From positions 1 through 64,000 of the forward strand of contig NZ_CVLB01000002.1 in NCBI RefSeq assembly GCF_001049755.1: a stretch of DNA of 64,000 bases, in the 5' to 3' direction. The number at the start of each line of letters is the position of its first letter. The first letter of the stretch is position 1. Below, piece after piece: positions 8,085 to 18,028 of the stretch. Source of the stretch: Brachyspira suanatina. GTDB taxonomy: Bacteria; Spirochaetota; Brachyspiria; Brachyspirales; Brachyspiraceae. Made by a program: the position numbers and the translations under genes. The notes below the pieces were generated by a model. That model worked only from the letters and a program-made list of their open reading frames with translations. It was not told where the DNA came from and did no database searches.

Positions 8085-8999
8085 ATGAGAAACTTAGATA
8101 AGTACAAAGGAATTATTCCTGCCTTTTATGCTTGTTATGATGAAAAAGGAGCAATTAGCCCTGAAAGAGTAAAAAAGTTTACACAGCATTTGATAGACAA
8201 AGGTGTAAACGGATTATATGTAGGCGGATCTTCAGGCGAATGTATTTACCATAGTAAAGAAGAAAGAAAATTAGTATTAGAAAATGTTATGGAAGTAGCA
8301 AAAGGTAAAATTACTATCATAGCACATGTAGGCTGTAATAATACTGCAGACAGTGCTGAATTAGCCGCTCATGCTGAAAAATTGGGAGTAGATGCTATAG
8401 CTTCTATACCTCCAATATATTTCCACCTTCCTGACTATTCTATAGCAGATTATTGGAATGATATAAGTGCTGCTGCTCCTAATACAGACTTTATTATCTA
8501 TAATATACCTCAGCTTGCCGGTGTTGCTTTAAACGTTAATCTTTATAAAAAGATGAGAGAAAATCCAAAAGTTATAGGTGTAAAAAACTCATCTATGCCT
8601 GTACAAGATATTCAAATGTTTAAAGATGTTGGCGGTGATGATAGCATTATATTTAACGGACCAGATGAACAATTTGTAGCTGGAAGATTGATAGGTGCTG
8701 ATGCTGGAATAGGAGGTACTTATGCTGTAATGCCTGAATTATTCTTAGCTGCTAATGACGCTGTTAATAAATGTCAGTTTGATAAAGCAAGAGATATACA
8801 ATATAAAATAGACAGAATCATATATGCTATGTGCGAATGCCATGGTAATTTGTATGCTGTAATGAAAGCAATACTTAAATTAAAAGGTTTAGAATTAGGC
8901 GGAGTAAGAAAACCACTAAGCAATATAATAGATGCTGATAAAGCAAAAATAGAAAAATGTGCAAAAATGATAGATGATGCTATAAACAGTATAAAATAA
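8085..8999 (+). CDS. nanA: N-acetylneuraminate lyase / DHDPS-family aldolase
   Basis: A 304-residue TIM-barrel class I aldolase of the DapA/NanA family. Visible features are the GGSSGE substrate-carboxylate motif (47-52), the catalytic Tyr in IIYNIP (Y139) and the Schiff-base Lys in VIGVKNSS (K167). Spacing and sequence (GVNGLYVGGSSGE, YNIPQLAGV) fit N-acetylneuraminate lyase, which splits sialic acid to N-acetylmannosamine and pyruvate, better than lysine-pathway DapA. Sialic acid from mucin would be a plausible substrate in the gut. AGGAGAG precedes the ATG and a terminator follows, so it stands alone, away from other sialic-acid genes. A different 2-keto acid substrate remains possible. 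Confidence 0.75.
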   Translation: MRNLDKYKGIIPAFYACYDEKGAISPERVKKFTQHLIDKGVNGLYVGGSSGECIYHSKEERKLVLENVMEVAKGKITIIAHVGCNNTADSAELAAHAEKLGVDAIASIPPIYFHLPDYSIADYWNDISAAAPNTDFIIYNIPQLAGVALNVNLYKKMRENPKVIGVKNSSMPVQDIQMFKDVGGDDSIIFNGPDEQFVAGRLIGADAGIGGTYAVMPELFLAANDAVNKCQFDKARDIQYKIDRIIYAMCECHGNLYAVMKAILKLKGLELGGVRKPLSNIIDADKAKIEKCAKMIDDAINSIK

Positions 9000-9030
9000 T
9001 ATCTATATTATAAAAATTATTATAATATAT

Positions 9031-9075
9031 AACCAGTCATTTATTCATATTAAAGTAAATGATTGGTTATTTTAT
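9031..9075 (+). terminator. Terminator of the lyase gene
   Basis: A 13-bp stem, 9031-9043 with 9056-9068 (one G-U pair), is followed by ATTTTATT. Confidence 0.65.
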
Positions 9076-9180
9076 TGCATAAAATAAAATTAAAATCATA
9101 AAATAAAAATAATAATATTTCTTTAAATCAGGTATATAATCCAATAATAAAAAACTCAAAAATAAAAAATAATATTAGCA

Positions 9181-9208
9181 TTGATTATATTTAAAATTAT
9201 AGTATAAT
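9181..9208 (+). promoter_or_regulatory. Probable promoter of gltD
   Basis: TTGATT at 9181-9186, a 16-base spacer, and TATAAT at 9203-9208, about 58 bases before the gltD start. Confidence 0.5.
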
Positions 9209-9265
9209 CTTTGCTAAATAAAATAAAAGCCAAAATACCTAAAATATAAAATAGGAGAGATATAT

Positions 9266-10666
9266 ATGCCACCAAGATCAAAATTAGGCGAAATACCTAG
9301 ACAAGAAATGCCTACTAGAAGCCCAGAAGAAAGAAGGAAAGACTTTAAAGAAGTTCCTTTAGGATATACTGAAGAGCAAGCATATCAGGAATCTTTAAGA
9401 TGTTTAGATTGTAAAGTTCCTCATTGTATGGAAGGCTGCCCTGCTAAAGTAAAAATTCCTGAATTTATAGGACTTATAGCAGAAAAAAAATTCTTAGAAG
9501 CAGCTAAAAAAATTAAAGAAACTAATGCTTTACCTGCTGCATGCGGAAGAGTATGCCCTCAGGAAGAACAATGTGAACAAAGATGTGTTGTTGGTAAAAA
9601 ATTTGAACCTGTTGCTATTGGTAAATTAGAAATGTTTGTTGCTGACTATGAAAGAAAACATGCTCAGCATGAGGATCTAAAAGTAGAAAAAAATGGTAAA
9701 AAAGTATGTATAATTGGTGCCGGACCTGCAGGTTTAGCTTGTGCTGGAGACTTAATAAAATTAGGATATGATGTTACTGTATTAGAAGCTTTACACACAA
9801 TAGGTGGTGTATTAATGTACGGTATTCCAGAGTTCCGTCTTCCTAAAGAATTGGTAGCACATGAGGTAGAAAACCTTAAAAAAGATGGTGTAAACTTTAG
9901 AATTAATGAAGTTGCTGGTATATCATTAGATTTCAATGAATTAAGAAAGGAATATGATGCTATATTTTTAGGAACAGGTGCCGGACTTCCTGCATTTTTG
10001 AATGTGCCTGGTGAACATTTATGCGGTGTTTACTCTGCTAATGAATATTTAACAAGAGTTAATTTAATGGGAGCTTATAAATTCCCTGAAGTAGATACTC
10101 CTATTATAAAACATAAAAGAGTAGCTGTATTAGGCGGCGGTAACGTTGCTATGGATGCTTGCAGAACTGCTGTTAGATTAGGTGCTGAAAAAGTATACAT
10201 CATATACAGAAGAACTGAAAAAGAACTTCCAGCAAGATTAGAAGAAATTCACCATGCTATGGAAGAAGGTGTTGATTTTAGATTCTTAAGAGCTCCTTTA
10301 GAAATATTAGGTGATGAAAATGATAATGTTATAGGCGTTAGAACTCAAGTTATGGAACTTGGAGAGGCTGATGCTGACGGAAGAAGAAAACCTGTTGCTG
10401 TTGAAGGACAAACAGAAGATATAGAAGTTGATGCTGTTATAGTAGCAATAGGTACTACTCCTAACCCGCTTATAGCTAGAAAAGTTCCTGAATTACAAAC
10501 TACTAAAAAAGGTACTTATGTTATAAATGAGGAAACAGGAGCTACTTCTATGGAAGGAGTTTTTGCTGGCGGAGATGCTGCTAGAGGTGCTGCTACTGTT
10601 ATTTTAGCTATTGGAGACGGCAAAAGAGCAGCTGCAGGAATAGATAAATACTTATCTAATAAATAA
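9266..10666 (+). CDS. gltD: Glutamate synthase (NADPH) small subunit
   Basis: 466 residues. The N-terminal region has two cysteine clusters for [4Fe-4S] centres (CLDCKVPHCMEGCP near residue 47 and CGRVCPQEEQCEQRC near 93). The FAD-binding GAGPAGLACAG follows near residue 152, and a second dinucleotide fold (VAVLGGGNVAMDAC) binds NADPH. The protein feeds electrons from NADPH to glutamate synthase or a related oxidoreductase. The large subunit gltB is not in this window; stand-alone GltA-type proteins also serve as NADPH:ferredoxin modules, so the partner is open. AGGAGAG precedes the ATG, and the gene is flanked by its own promoter and terminator. Confidence 0.88.
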   Translation: MPPRSKLGEIPRQEMPTRSPEERRKDFKEVPLGYTEEQAYQESLRCLDCKVPHCMEGCPAKVKIPEFIGLIAEKKFLEAAKKIKETNALPAACGRVCPQEEQCEQRCVVGKKFEPVAIGKLEMFVADYERKHAQHEDLKVEKNGKKVCIIGAGPAGLACAGDLIKLGYDVTVLEALHTIGGVLMYGIPEFRLPKELVAHEVENLKKDGVNFRINEVAGISLDFNELRKEYDAIFLGTGAGLPAFLNVPGEHLCGVYSANEYLTRVNLMGAYKFPEVDTPIIKHKRVAVLGGGNVAMDACRTAVRLGAEKVYIIYRRTEKELPARLEEIHHAMEEGVDFRFLRAPLEILGDENDNVIGVRTQVMELGEADADGRRKPVAVEGQTEDIEVDAVIVAIGTTPNPLIARKVPELQTTKKGTYVINEETGATSMEGVFAGGDAARGAATVILAIGDGKRAAAGIDKYLSNK

Positions 10667-10700
10667 TAATTTGGGTAATAAATATAACAAATATTTTACA

Positions 10701-10738
10701 AAAAAGAGACTTTATTTTTAAAAAAGTCTCTTTTTTTT
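10701..10738 (+). terminator. Strong terminator of gltD
   Basis: An AAGAGACTTT/AAAGTCTCTT stem is followed by eight T residues. Confidence 0.8.
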
Positions 10739-10944
10739 ATAAAAAACAAATAATCTTATACATAAATAAAGTAAAAAACTATAAAAGCCCTTGACTTTTA
10801 TACCGTTAATAATAACATAGTTAACATAATTTCATTTTTTTTATATAAAATGTAATTATATTTTTTTCTTATTTTAATAATTATGGTTTTACTTAATTGA
10901 AAGCCATAAAATATATTTATAAATACTGGAGGATTAATCTGATT

Positions 10945-11565
10945 ATGAAATTGAAGTTGCAAATAGGTTTTATCACCTTAATAGCTTTTATGCTTATTTC
11001 ATGCGGCGGCTTGCCTACAAAGGAATACGAAAGGGTAACTGCTCTAAGAGATACTGTAGTAAACAAATATCCAGAGATACAAACATTTGCTCAGGAAGAT
11101 TTTGATATAGCAGAAAAAGGCTATGCTGAAGCTGATATCATAATGAAAGAGGAAAACAAAGACGAAGCTGAAAAAGCTAAAGAATTATTATTAGCCGCTG
11201 AAACTAATTATAATTTGGTTTTAGACAAAGGTTTGCCACCATATTCTGAAATACTTAAAAAACAGACTGATGAAAGTGCAACTAATGCTATTGATATTAA
11301 AGCTGGTGTAATGTATGCTGATGAATTTGCTAAAGCTGATACTGTATATCAAGAAGCTAATGCAATGTATACAGCTGAAACTAAAGACTATAGAATAATG
11401 GTAGATAAACTTTATCAAGCCAAAGTAGCTTATACAGATTTATATAATAAAACTAAAGAACAATTTGATAAAAGTGATGAGGCTTTAAAATTAGTTAAAG
11501 AACGCTTAGCTCAATTAGAAAAGATGATGCAGGAAATAGAAGCCTTTGAACAGGAACAGAACTAA
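10945..11565 (+). CDS. Lipoprotein with helical repeats, partner of the LysM protein
   Basis: About 206 residues. The signal peptide ends in a lipobox (MLISCGG), so the mature protein should be a lipid-anchored envelope protein. The rest is helical, with regularly spaced Ala/Tyr/Glu (for example DFDIAEKGYAEADIIM), as in spirochaetal TPR-like or coiled-coil lipoproteins. An upstream ATG at 10897 is in frame, but GGAGG at 10928-10932 and the signal peptide support 10945. It lies 16 bases before a LysM protein of similar helical style, so the two form an operon, probably acting at the peptidoglycan or periplasmic layer. Function is inferred. Confidence 0.7.
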   Translation: MKLKLQIGFITLIAFMLISCGGLPTKEYERVTALRDTVVNKYPEIQTFAQEDFDIAEKGYAEADIIMKEENKDEAEKAKELLLAAETNYNLVLDKGLPPYSEILKKQTDESATNAIDIKAGVMYADEFAKADTVYQEANAMYTAETKDYRIMVDKLYQAKVAYTDLYNKTKEQFDKSDEALKLVKERLAQLEKMMQEIEAFEQEQN

Positions 11566-11581
11566 TATTTTTAAGGAGTAA

Positions 11582-13369
11582 ATGATGAAAATAAAAAAAA
11601 TAATGGCTACTATAGCTTTATTATCTTTTACCTGGTCTATTTTACCGGCACAAACTTATGAAGATGCTGCAAGAATAACTCAAGAAGCTGATGATCTTCA
11701 AAATCAAGGTCAATATCAGCAGTCTTATGATAAATCTCAAGAGGCATCTTTAAGTATAGACAAAGCTCAAATGGCATTGTTCTACAGACTTATGAATGCT
11801 AGAATCAATAAAACTAAAAATGACGCTAATAATGCAATCACTGAAATAAATCAAATGGGTGCTGCTACTGATAATCAATTCAAAACTCAGTATGAAGAAG
11901 CTGTAAAATATTTTGAAGAAGGTAATGCTAATATAGGAAGCATACCTGGACCTGATACAGTGGCACAAACTGATGAAGAATTTAACACTGCTTCTAATAC
12001 TTTCAATACTGTTTTAGAATATTATAATAATGCATTATCTTCTGCTAATTCAGTTAAAGAAGGTTATTTAGGAAGAGAAAGAGATACTGCTTCTAAAGCA
12101 ATAGCTGATGCTAGAGGCAAATACAATGCTGCTTTAGGTAAAAGTATAAAAGCAGGCGACAATAATGATAAAACAGTTTCAGGTGCTTTAACTAAAGCTG
12201 ATGAAGCTTTAAAAGCTGATAATTTTGCAAGCGTTCAACAAAATGTTGCTGCTGCTCTTGCTGGTATAACTAAAGCTGAGGCAGATGCAAAAGCTGCTGC
12301 TGAAAGAGCTGCCGCTGCTGCTAAAGCAAAAGCTGAGGCAGAGGCAAAAGCTAAAGCTGCTGCTGAAGCAAAAGCTAAGGCTGCTGCAGAGGCAAAAGCT
12401 AAAGCTGAGGCAGAGGCAAAAGCTAAGGCAGAAGCTGAAGCTAAAAGAAAAGCTGAAGAAGAAGCTAAATTGAAAGCACAACAGGAAGCTCTTGCTAAAG
12501 AAAAAGCTGATGCTATCGCTAAAGCTAAACAAGATATAGCTAATGCTCAGCAAAAATATGATAATCTTGTTAATGACAACACTATAACAAGAGGTGATGA
12601 AGCAGATCAAAATATATCTACTCTTTTAGCTGATGCTAATAATGTTGTAGAAACAGATCCTGCAGCTGCTAGCCAAAAAGCATTAGAAGCTTCTCAAGCA
12701 ATGGACGACTTAGTTAATAATCGTGATAATACTATAGCAAGAGAAGAAAATCAAAGACAATTAGATGATCTTAAAGCTAGATATCAGCAATTAGTTGATG
12801 AAGGTTATATAATCCCAGATAGTGAAGAGGATCAAAACCTTTCTCAAATAATAAAAGATGCTGAAGATGCTTTAAATAATAATGATAATGCTTTAGCTAG
12901 AGAAAAACTAGAAGAAGCTAACAGAACTATGAATGCTATATATGAAATGGGACCTAAGAGACCTGGAGACGGTGATTTAGTTGATGTAGATAATAACAAT
13001 GAAACTGGTCAAATAATAGATGCTACTACTGGTCAAACTGTTAATACTGAAGGTAAAGTAACTGTTCTTCCTATGTATTACACTGTAGTACAAAGAACTC
13101 CTTTAACTGATGCTTTATGGAGAATAGCTGGTTATTCATTCATATATAATGATCCTATACAATGGTATAGATTATATCAGGCTAATAGAAACGTATTAAG
13201 AGATCCTAATAACCCAGACTTAATATTACCAGGTCAGGTATTAACTATACCTAGTATGAATGGTGAAGAAAGAGCTGGTACTTATGATCCTAATATGGAA
13301 TACATAACTTATGATGAAGCTATGATATTAAGAAACCAACAGCAAAATAATGCTCAAACAAATAACTAA
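11582..13369 (+). CDS. Secreted coiled-coil protein with C-terminal LysM domain
   Basis: 595 residues. A signal peptide ends near LPAQ. Helical repeats follow, then an Ala/Lys/Glu-rich stretch (residues 235-310, repeats of AEAKAKA, TolA-like long helix) and two further repeats (GDEADQNISTLL and DSEEDQNLSQII). The C-terminal LysM peptidoglycan-binding domain (about 495-560) reads YYTVVQRTPLTDALWRIAG and ends in DLILPGQVLTIP. It would span the periplasm and hold peptidoglycan. AAGGAG precedes two adjacent ATGs (11582 and 11585); the second has the better spacing. It follows the lipoprotein gene in the same operon and ends at a terminator. Confidence 0.75.
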   Translation: MMKIKKIMATIALLSFTWSILPAQTYEDAARITQEADDLQNQGQYQQSYDKSQEASLSIDKAQMALFYRLMNARINKTKNDANNAITEINQMGAATDNQFKTQYEEAVKYFEEGNANIGSIPGPDTVAQTDEEFNTASNTFNTVLEYYNNALSSANSVKEGYLGRERDTASKAIADARGKYNAALGKSIKAGDNNDKTVSGALTKADEALKADNFASVQQNVAAALAGITKAEADAKAAAERAAAAAKAKAEAEAKAKAAAEAKAKAAAEAKAKAEAEAKAKAEAEAKRKAEEEAKLKAQQEALAKEKADAIAKAKQDIANAQQKYDNLVNDNTITRGDEADQNISTLLADANNVVETDPAAASQKALEASQAMDDLVNNRDNTIAREENQRQLDDLKARYQQLVDEGYIIPDSEEDQNLSQIIKDAEDALNNNDNALAREKLEEANRTMNAIYEMGPKRPGDGDLVDVDNNNETGQIIDATTGQTVNTEGKVTVLPMYYTVVQRTPLTDALWRIAGYSFIYNDPIQWYRLYQANRNVLRDPNNPDLILPGQVLTIPSMNGEERAGTYDPNMEYITYDEAMILRNQQQNNAQTNN

Positions 13370-13392
13370 AAATATCAGTTATTAAAATAAAT

Positions 13393-13430
13393 AGCTATGT
13401 ATGGATATAATATTCATACATAGCTTTTTT
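13393..13430 (+). terminator. Terminator of the lipoprotein-LysM operon
   Basis: AGCTATGTATG at 13393-13403 pairs perfectly with CATACATAGCT at 13415-13425, and six T residues follow. Confidence 0.8.
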
Positions 13431-13759
13431 ATTACTATTTATAAATCAAAAATTATAATTATTTCAAAATTAAATGAACAAATATTTACCATGTTTTTTA
13501 TTTTATAATTCTTTATGTACTCTAGCTATATTAATTCTAATACAGTGCAACATATAAATATAAATAAAGATTTTAATTTTACACTATATATAAAGCATTC
13601 ATTTTTACTAAAATTATATAATAATCATACAACTGATTTTGAAACAATTCTATTATTATATAAATACCGCATATAAAATGTATTTGTATAGTAAAAATTT
13701 TAAAATACCTCTTTTAAAAGGTTGTAACTAAAGAAATAAAAATTATAATCCATTATAAT
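13431..13759. other. AT-rich intergenic stretch
   Basis: About 330 bases with no supported gene, RNA or repeat. A weak promoter-like TTGAAA-N16-TAAATA lies at 13639-13666, upstream of the nuclease gene. Confidence 0.3.
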
Positions 13760-14317
13760 ATGAGAATATATATTTGCTTTATAATAATTTTTATAATATC
13801 ATGCCAAACTAATCAGGTATATAATATAAAAAATGAAGATGATAAATCTCATTTTCTTAAAATATATAGAATAGAATATCTAAAACCTAATATAAAATAC
13901 AATATAAATGGGACACTATACAGCACAGACAAACAATCAAGAATATATAAAGTAATAAGAAAAGATAATCTCATACTCTCAAATGCTAAAAGAAATAATT
14001 ATGCCCAAAGAAAAATTGTAGAACTTTATGGCATAAAAGATCATGATCAAGGCGGACATATAATAGGAAGGCAATTTGGAGGATCTCCTAATATTGATAA
14101 TCTTATATCAATAAATAAAAAATTAAATATTGGAGAAATGAAAAAAACAGAAATGGAATGGAGAGAAAGCATTATAAAAGGTTATGAAATAAATGATATT
14201 ATTATAGATATAAATTACATATACACTAATACTAGACCATATATAATTATCATCAATTATAATATAGAAAAAGGTTATACAAATTATAGAATACAAAAAA
14301 TATTTACAAATGAGTAA
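13760..14317 (+). CDS. Lipoprotein nuclease of the DNA/RNA non-specific endonuclease (His-Me finger) type
   Basis: 185 residues. The N-terminus is a lipoprotein signal with Cys15 in FIISCQTNQ. The centre carries DHDQGGHIIG (candidate catalytic H100), then FGGSPNIDNLI (N114), a conserved KLN (N123) and EMKKTEMEW with candidate Glu residues. This order (D..GGH..G, N, N, E) matches the Endonuclea_NS_2-type ββα-metal nucleases. The protein would act outside the cytoplasm, for nucleic-acid scavenging or as a toxin. No immunity gene is seen next to it. It has no clear ribosome site and stands alone. Confidence 0.65.
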   Translation: MRIYICFIIIFIISCQTNQVYNIKNEDDKSHFLKIYRIEYLKPNIKYNINGTLYSTDKQSRIYKVIRKDNLILSNAKRNNYAQRKIVELYGIKDHDQGGHIIGRQFGGSPNIDNLISINKKLNIGEMKKTEMEWRESIIKGYEINDIIIDINYIYTNTRPYIIIINYNIEKGYTNYRIQKIFTNE

Positions 14318-14340
14318 TTTTAATATATATAAGTAAAAAA

Positions 14341-14384
14341 TAAAAAGACGCCCCAAAATCATCAAGAATAATTTTGGAAGCATC
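14341..14384 (-). terminator. Terminator of clpC
   Basis: On the minus strand GATGCTTCCAAAAT pairs with ATTTTGGGGCGTC (G-U pairs, one bulge) and TTTTTATTTTTT follows. It lies 26 bases after the clpC stop and may also slow transcription from the nuclease gene. Confidence 0.65.
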
Positions 14385-14409
14385 ACAAATATTTATAGGA
14401 GTATGTTAA

Positions 14410-16896
14410 CTAACTTTTAGATAATTCCTTATTTTCTGTCTTAACTGACTTATCATAAGAAAATATCAAAGAGCCATCATTAGCATCAACGTTAATAGTA
14501 TCACCATCTTCTATATTACCGAACAATATTTCGGTACTCACATAATCCTCTATCTCTTTCTGTATAGCCCTTCTTAAACTTCTAGCACCATACTTCTTAT
14601 CAAATCCTTTATCTATAATATAATTCTTAGCTTCTTCGCTTAAATTAATAACTATATTTCTTTCTTTAATAGCCTCATTAAGCTCTTTAAGCATTATATT
14701 AATAATATCTTTCAAATCCTCTTTACTAAGAGTATGGAATACTATAATATCATCAATTCTATTTAAAAACTCAGGATTAAAATTCTGCTTTAATTCTTCT
14801 AAAGCAAAATTTTTAATGTCATTAGCATCTTTTTCACTTCCAACAGCATTAAATCCTAAAGAACTTCCTTTCACAATATCTCTTGCACCTAAATTACTTG
14901 TTATTATTATAATTGTATTTGAAAAATCAACTTTTCTTCCAAAATTATCAGTAAGCTGACCTTCCTCAAGCACCTGTAAAAGTATATTAGTAACATCAGG
15001 ATGAGCTTTTTCTATTTCATCGAAAAGTATAAGAGAATAAGGTTTTCTTCTCACCTTTTCAGTAAGTCCGCCTCCCTCTTCATAACCAACATATCCAGGA
15101 GGGGCTCCTATAAGCCTGCTTACAGCAAATTTTTCCATAAACTCACTCATATCTATCCTGATAAGAGCATCACTATCTCCAAACATAAACTCTGAAAGTA
15201 CTTTAGCTAAAGCAGTTTTACCAACACCTGTAGGTCCCAAGAAAATAAAACTTCCAAGAGGTCTTTTTGATGTTTTAAGTCCTGCTCTGCTTCTTCTAAT
15301 TGCTTTAGATATAGAAGCTATAGCTTCTTTCTGTCCTACAACTTTCTGATGTAGTTCTTCTTCCATACCTATTAGTCTTTTGCTTTCTGAATTTAATAAT
15401 CTTTTTATAGGTATATTAGTTATTTCAGATATAACATGTCTTATATCATCTTCTTCAATGAATGTTTCTATCTTTTCTCTTTCTTCACGCCATTTTTCTT
15501 CTTTCTTAGCAAGCTCTTCCTGTATAGAACTAATTTCATCTCTTATTTTAGCAGCATCTTCAAAATTCTGATTATCAACAGCATTTTTCTTCTGCTGATT
15601 AAGCTCTTCTATCTTTTTCTCTAAATCTTTAAACTCCTGTGGTCTTGTCATATTAAGAAGTCTTGCTCTTGAACCTGCCTCATCTATCAAATCTATAGCT
15701 TTATCAGGCAAATGTCTTTCAAAAATATATCTCTTACTTAATACAGCAGCAGCATTTATTGCCTCATCAGTATATTTCACTTTATGATGTTCTTCATATT
15801 TACCTTTGATACCATTCAATATTTCTATAGTATCTTCTATACTAGGTTCTTCCACGTTGATAGGTTGAAATCTTCTAACCAAAGCACCGTCTTTTTCTAT
15901 ATATTTTTTATATTCATTTATAGTAGTAGCACCTATACACTGAATCTCTCCTCTTGAAAGTGCAGGCTTTAACATATTAGCAGCATCCAAAGCACCTTCA
16001 GCACCACCTGCTCCTATTAATGTATGAAGCTCATCTATAAATATGATAATATTACTAGCTTTTTTTATTTCTAAAACTATATTCTTTATTCTCTCTTCAA
16101 ATTCACCTCTGTATTTTGTACCAGCAACAACAGAAGATAAATCTAAAGTTAATACACGTTTTTTAAGGAGTATATCAGGTACATCAGCAGCTACTATCTT
16201 TTCAGCAAGTCCTTCAACTATAGCTGTTTTACCTACTCCAGGTTCTCCAAGAAGTATAGGATTATTCTTTTTTCTTCTTGATAGAATCTGAACAACTCTC
16301 ATAACTTCATTTTCTCTGCCTATAACTCTGTCTAAAGTTTTATCTCTAGCCATTTTAGTCAAATCTCTAGCAAATTGATCTAAAGTAGGTGTTTTAACCT
16401 TTTTTACATTATCTTCCTGACTAGTCTGCTCCATAGAAGACATATTACTTCCAGCAACACCAAGCATTTTTAATATTTCTTGTCTTAATATAGTAAGCTC
16501 AAGTCCCATACTTGTAAGTACATTATAAGCTGTACCGCTTTCCTCTCTTAAAAGTCCAAGAAGTAAATGTTCAGTACCTATATAATTATGACTTAAAGCC
16601 CTTGCCTCTTCAGCAGATCTGCTTATAAGTTTCTGTACTCTAGGAGCAGTAGGTAAAGTTCCAAATACTTTTGTAGTTGAAGATTTTACCATAGCTGATT
16701 CTAATTCTAATTTAAGTCTGTCCAAATCAATTTTCAATCTCATTAAAACACGAGTTGCCAAAGCCTCTGATTCATGCAGAAGCCCCAAAAGTATATGTTC
16801 TGGAGTAACCATATCATGATTTAATCTTTTTGCTTCTTCCTGAGCATATAATTCTATTACCTTTTTTGCTTTGCTTGTTAAATGAAATTGGAACAT
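14410..16896 (-). CDS. clpC: ATP-dependent Clp protease ATP-binding subunit ClpC
   Basis: 828 residues with full ClpC architecture. Two N-terminal Clp repeats (residues 1-145, [10 protein letters not shown] and TEHLLLGLL) are followed by the D1 ATPase with Walker [10 protein letters not shown] (217-225), a UVR-type middle coiled coil ([13 protein letters not shown]) and the D2 ATPase with GPTGVGKTA (about 560). It unfolds substrates for ClpP. It is the last gene of the 14.4-23.4 kb minus-strand block, separated from the sigma-factor pair by a hairpin, so it probably has its own promoter. No ctsR/mcsAB genes lie beside it, unlike the firmicute arrangement. Confidence 0.92.
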   Translation of the reverse strand: MFQFHLTSKAKKVIELYAQEEAKRLNHDMVTPEHILLGLLHESEALATRVLMRLKIDLDRLKLELESAMVKSSTTKVFGTLPTAPRVQKLISRSAEEARALSHNYIGTEHLLLGLLREESGTAYNVLTSMGLELTILRQEILKMLGVAGSNMSSMEQTSQEDNVKKVKTPTLDQFARDLTKMARDKTLDRVIGRENEVMRVVQILSRRKKNNPILLGEPGVGKTAIVEGLAEKIVAADVPDILLKKRVLTLDLSSVVAGTKYRGEFEERIKNIVLEIKKASNIIIFIDELHTLIGAGGAEGALDAANMLKPALSRGEIQCIGATTINEYKKYIEKDGALVRRFQPINVEEPSIEDTIEILNGIKGKYEEHHKVKYTDEAINAAAVLSKRYIFERHLPDKAIDLIDEAGSRARLLNMTRPQEFKDLEKKIEELNQQKKNAVDNQNFEDAAKIRDEISSIQEELAKKEEKWREEREKIETFIEEDDIRHVISEITNIPIKRLLNSESKRLIGMEEELHQKVVGQKEAIASISKAIRRSRAGLKTSKRPLGSFIFLGPTGVGKTALAKVLSEFMFGDSDALIRIDMSEFMEKFAVSRLIGAPPGYVGYEEGGGLTEKVRRKPYSLILFDEIEKAHPDVTNILLQVLEEGQLTDNFGRKVDFSNTIIIITSNLGARDIVKGSSLGFNAVGSEKDANDIKNFALEELKQNFNPEFLNRIDDIIVFHTLSKEDLKDIINIMLKELNEAIKERNIVINLSEEAKNYIIDKGFDKKYGARSLRRAIQKEIEDYVSTEILFGNIEDGDTINVDANDGSLIFSYDKSVKTENKELSKS

Positions 16897-16983
16897 ATTA
16901 TAATCCTGTATTATATTTTACATCTATAAAATATTTTAATAGTCATTATCGGATATAATAGAAATACTATTATAAATAAAACA

Positions 16984-17023
16984 AAATTATACATTAACAT
17001 AAAGATATGCTAATGTATAATTT
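16984..17023 (-). terminator. Terminator after the sigma-factor unit
   Basis: A perfect 13-bp inverted repeat (16984-16996 with 17011-17023) with TGTTTTATTT after it on the minus strand, 27 bases past the 17050 stop codon. Confidence 0.65.
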
Positions 17024-17049
17024 AGAATTTCTATTATAGGTTTTAAATT

Positions 17050-17379
17050 TTAAATAAAACTACTATTAGCTACATTAACAACATTTATATTAGTCTTACT
17101 AGATGATGCAGTGTTAGTCTTAGGAGAATCATCTTTATTAGGATTTCCATAAAACAAGGATAAAGCTAATACCAAAAATATTGCTGTAGATAGAGCTATA
17201 GAAAGTCTGACAGAACTCATAAAAGCATACAATGGACTTATATCATTTTTTTTAATACTTTCCATTTTAGCTCTTTGCAACATGTACTGCCATTCTCTAT
17301 CAGGCAAACTTGGCAAATCAAAATGATGTCGCTTCTTTTCGATTTTGCTTTTAAATTGCATCATGTCATGTAGTTTCAT
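17050..17379 (-). CDS. Single-pass membrane protein, candidate anti-sigma factor
   Basis: 109 residues: a basic, helical cytoplasmic part (1-58), one membrane helix (about 59-80, SIALSTAIFLVLALSLFYG) and a Ser/Thr/Asn-rich tail outside. Its ATG overlaps the sigma-factor stop codon (ATGA), so the two are translationally coupled. Coupling plus topology suggests it controls the sigma factor. The zinc-binding HxxxCxxC motif of common anti-sigma factors is absent, so this is inference from context only. Confidence 0.5.
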   Translation of the reverse strand: MKLHDMMQFKSKIEKKRHHFDLPSLPDREWQYMLQRAKMESIKKNDISPLYAFMSSVRLSIALSTAIFLVLALSLFYGNPNKDDSPKTNTASSSKTNINVVNVANSSFI

Positions 17380-17948
17380 AAAAGAGTCCTTTCTTTTTCT
17401 AGGAGCGATTTCATTTTTTTAAGAGCATAAGAATAATTACTCTTAGCTGAATCGCTTGATATATTTAAAATATCTGATATTTCTTTATATGAGTAATTCT
17501 CATAATATCTCAATATAAAGACATCTCTCTGTTTTCCCTTTAATTTAGTAGAAGCATTGTAAATTTTTTCCTGAAGATATATTCTTTCATATTCTTTTTC
17601 TGTATTATACCTTTTATCATCAACTATCTCTAGTTTTTCTAAATAAGGAGACTCTCTCCTATAGGCTTTAGAATACATATTTATAGCTGTATTGCTTATT
17701 ATACGGTATAACCAACCTTTGAAATAATTACGTTCTTCATACCTGTCTATTGCTTTATACACACGAATTAACACATCTTGTGTTAAATCCATAGCATCTT
17801 CATAATTATGCATAAAACGATATGATAAGTTAAATATATAGTTTTTGTATCTTGTTAATAATATATCTAATGCTTCGCTATCGCCTTTTTTATGTGCTTC
17901 TATTAATTCATAATCTTTTAATAATTCTTTTTCTTTAGTTACTATCAT
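17376..17948 (-). CDS. ECF-type RNA polymerase sigma factor
   Basis: 190 residues. Region 2 is clear (YKNYIFNLSYRFMHNYEDAMDLTQDVLIRVYKAI, residues 34-67), with the FKGWLYRIISNTAIN segment after it. Region 4 is a helix-turn-helix (GKQRDVFILRYYENYSYKEISDIL). There is no region 3, as expected for the extracytoplasmic-function group. A TTG at 17963 is in frame, but TTGGAG before the ATG at 17948 supports the shorter start. The gene lies in the lolA-rodZ-rimO-clpX-like block, suggesting an envelope or protein-stress response. Its target promoters are unknown. Confidence 0.88.
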   Translation of the reverse strand: MIVTKEKELLKDYELIEAHKKGDSEALDILLTRYKNYIFNLSYRFMHNYEDAMDLTQDVLIRVYKAIDRYEERNYFKGWLYRIISNTAINMYSKAYRRESPYLEKLEIVDDKRYNTEKEYERIYLQEKIYNASTKLKGKQRDVFILRYYENYSYKEISDILNISSDSAKSNYSYALKKMKSLLEKERTLL

Positions 17949-18028
17949 CTCTACAAACTCCAATATTACCTGTTCTTAAATAATTATATATACATTATTT
18001 ATAACAAATAAACAAACATAAAGTAAAA

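Noticed and set aside
9266..10666. Dihydropyrimidine dehydrogenase or sulfide dehydrogenase beta subunit instead of GltD
   Set aside because: Overall length and the two Cys clusters fit GltD; the alternatives could be separated only by the missing partner gene.
12209..12610. Long minus-strand frame of Ser/Phe/Cys opposite the LysM gene
   Set aside because: It is the antisense of the Ala/Lys/Glu repeat codons, with no start site and biased composition.
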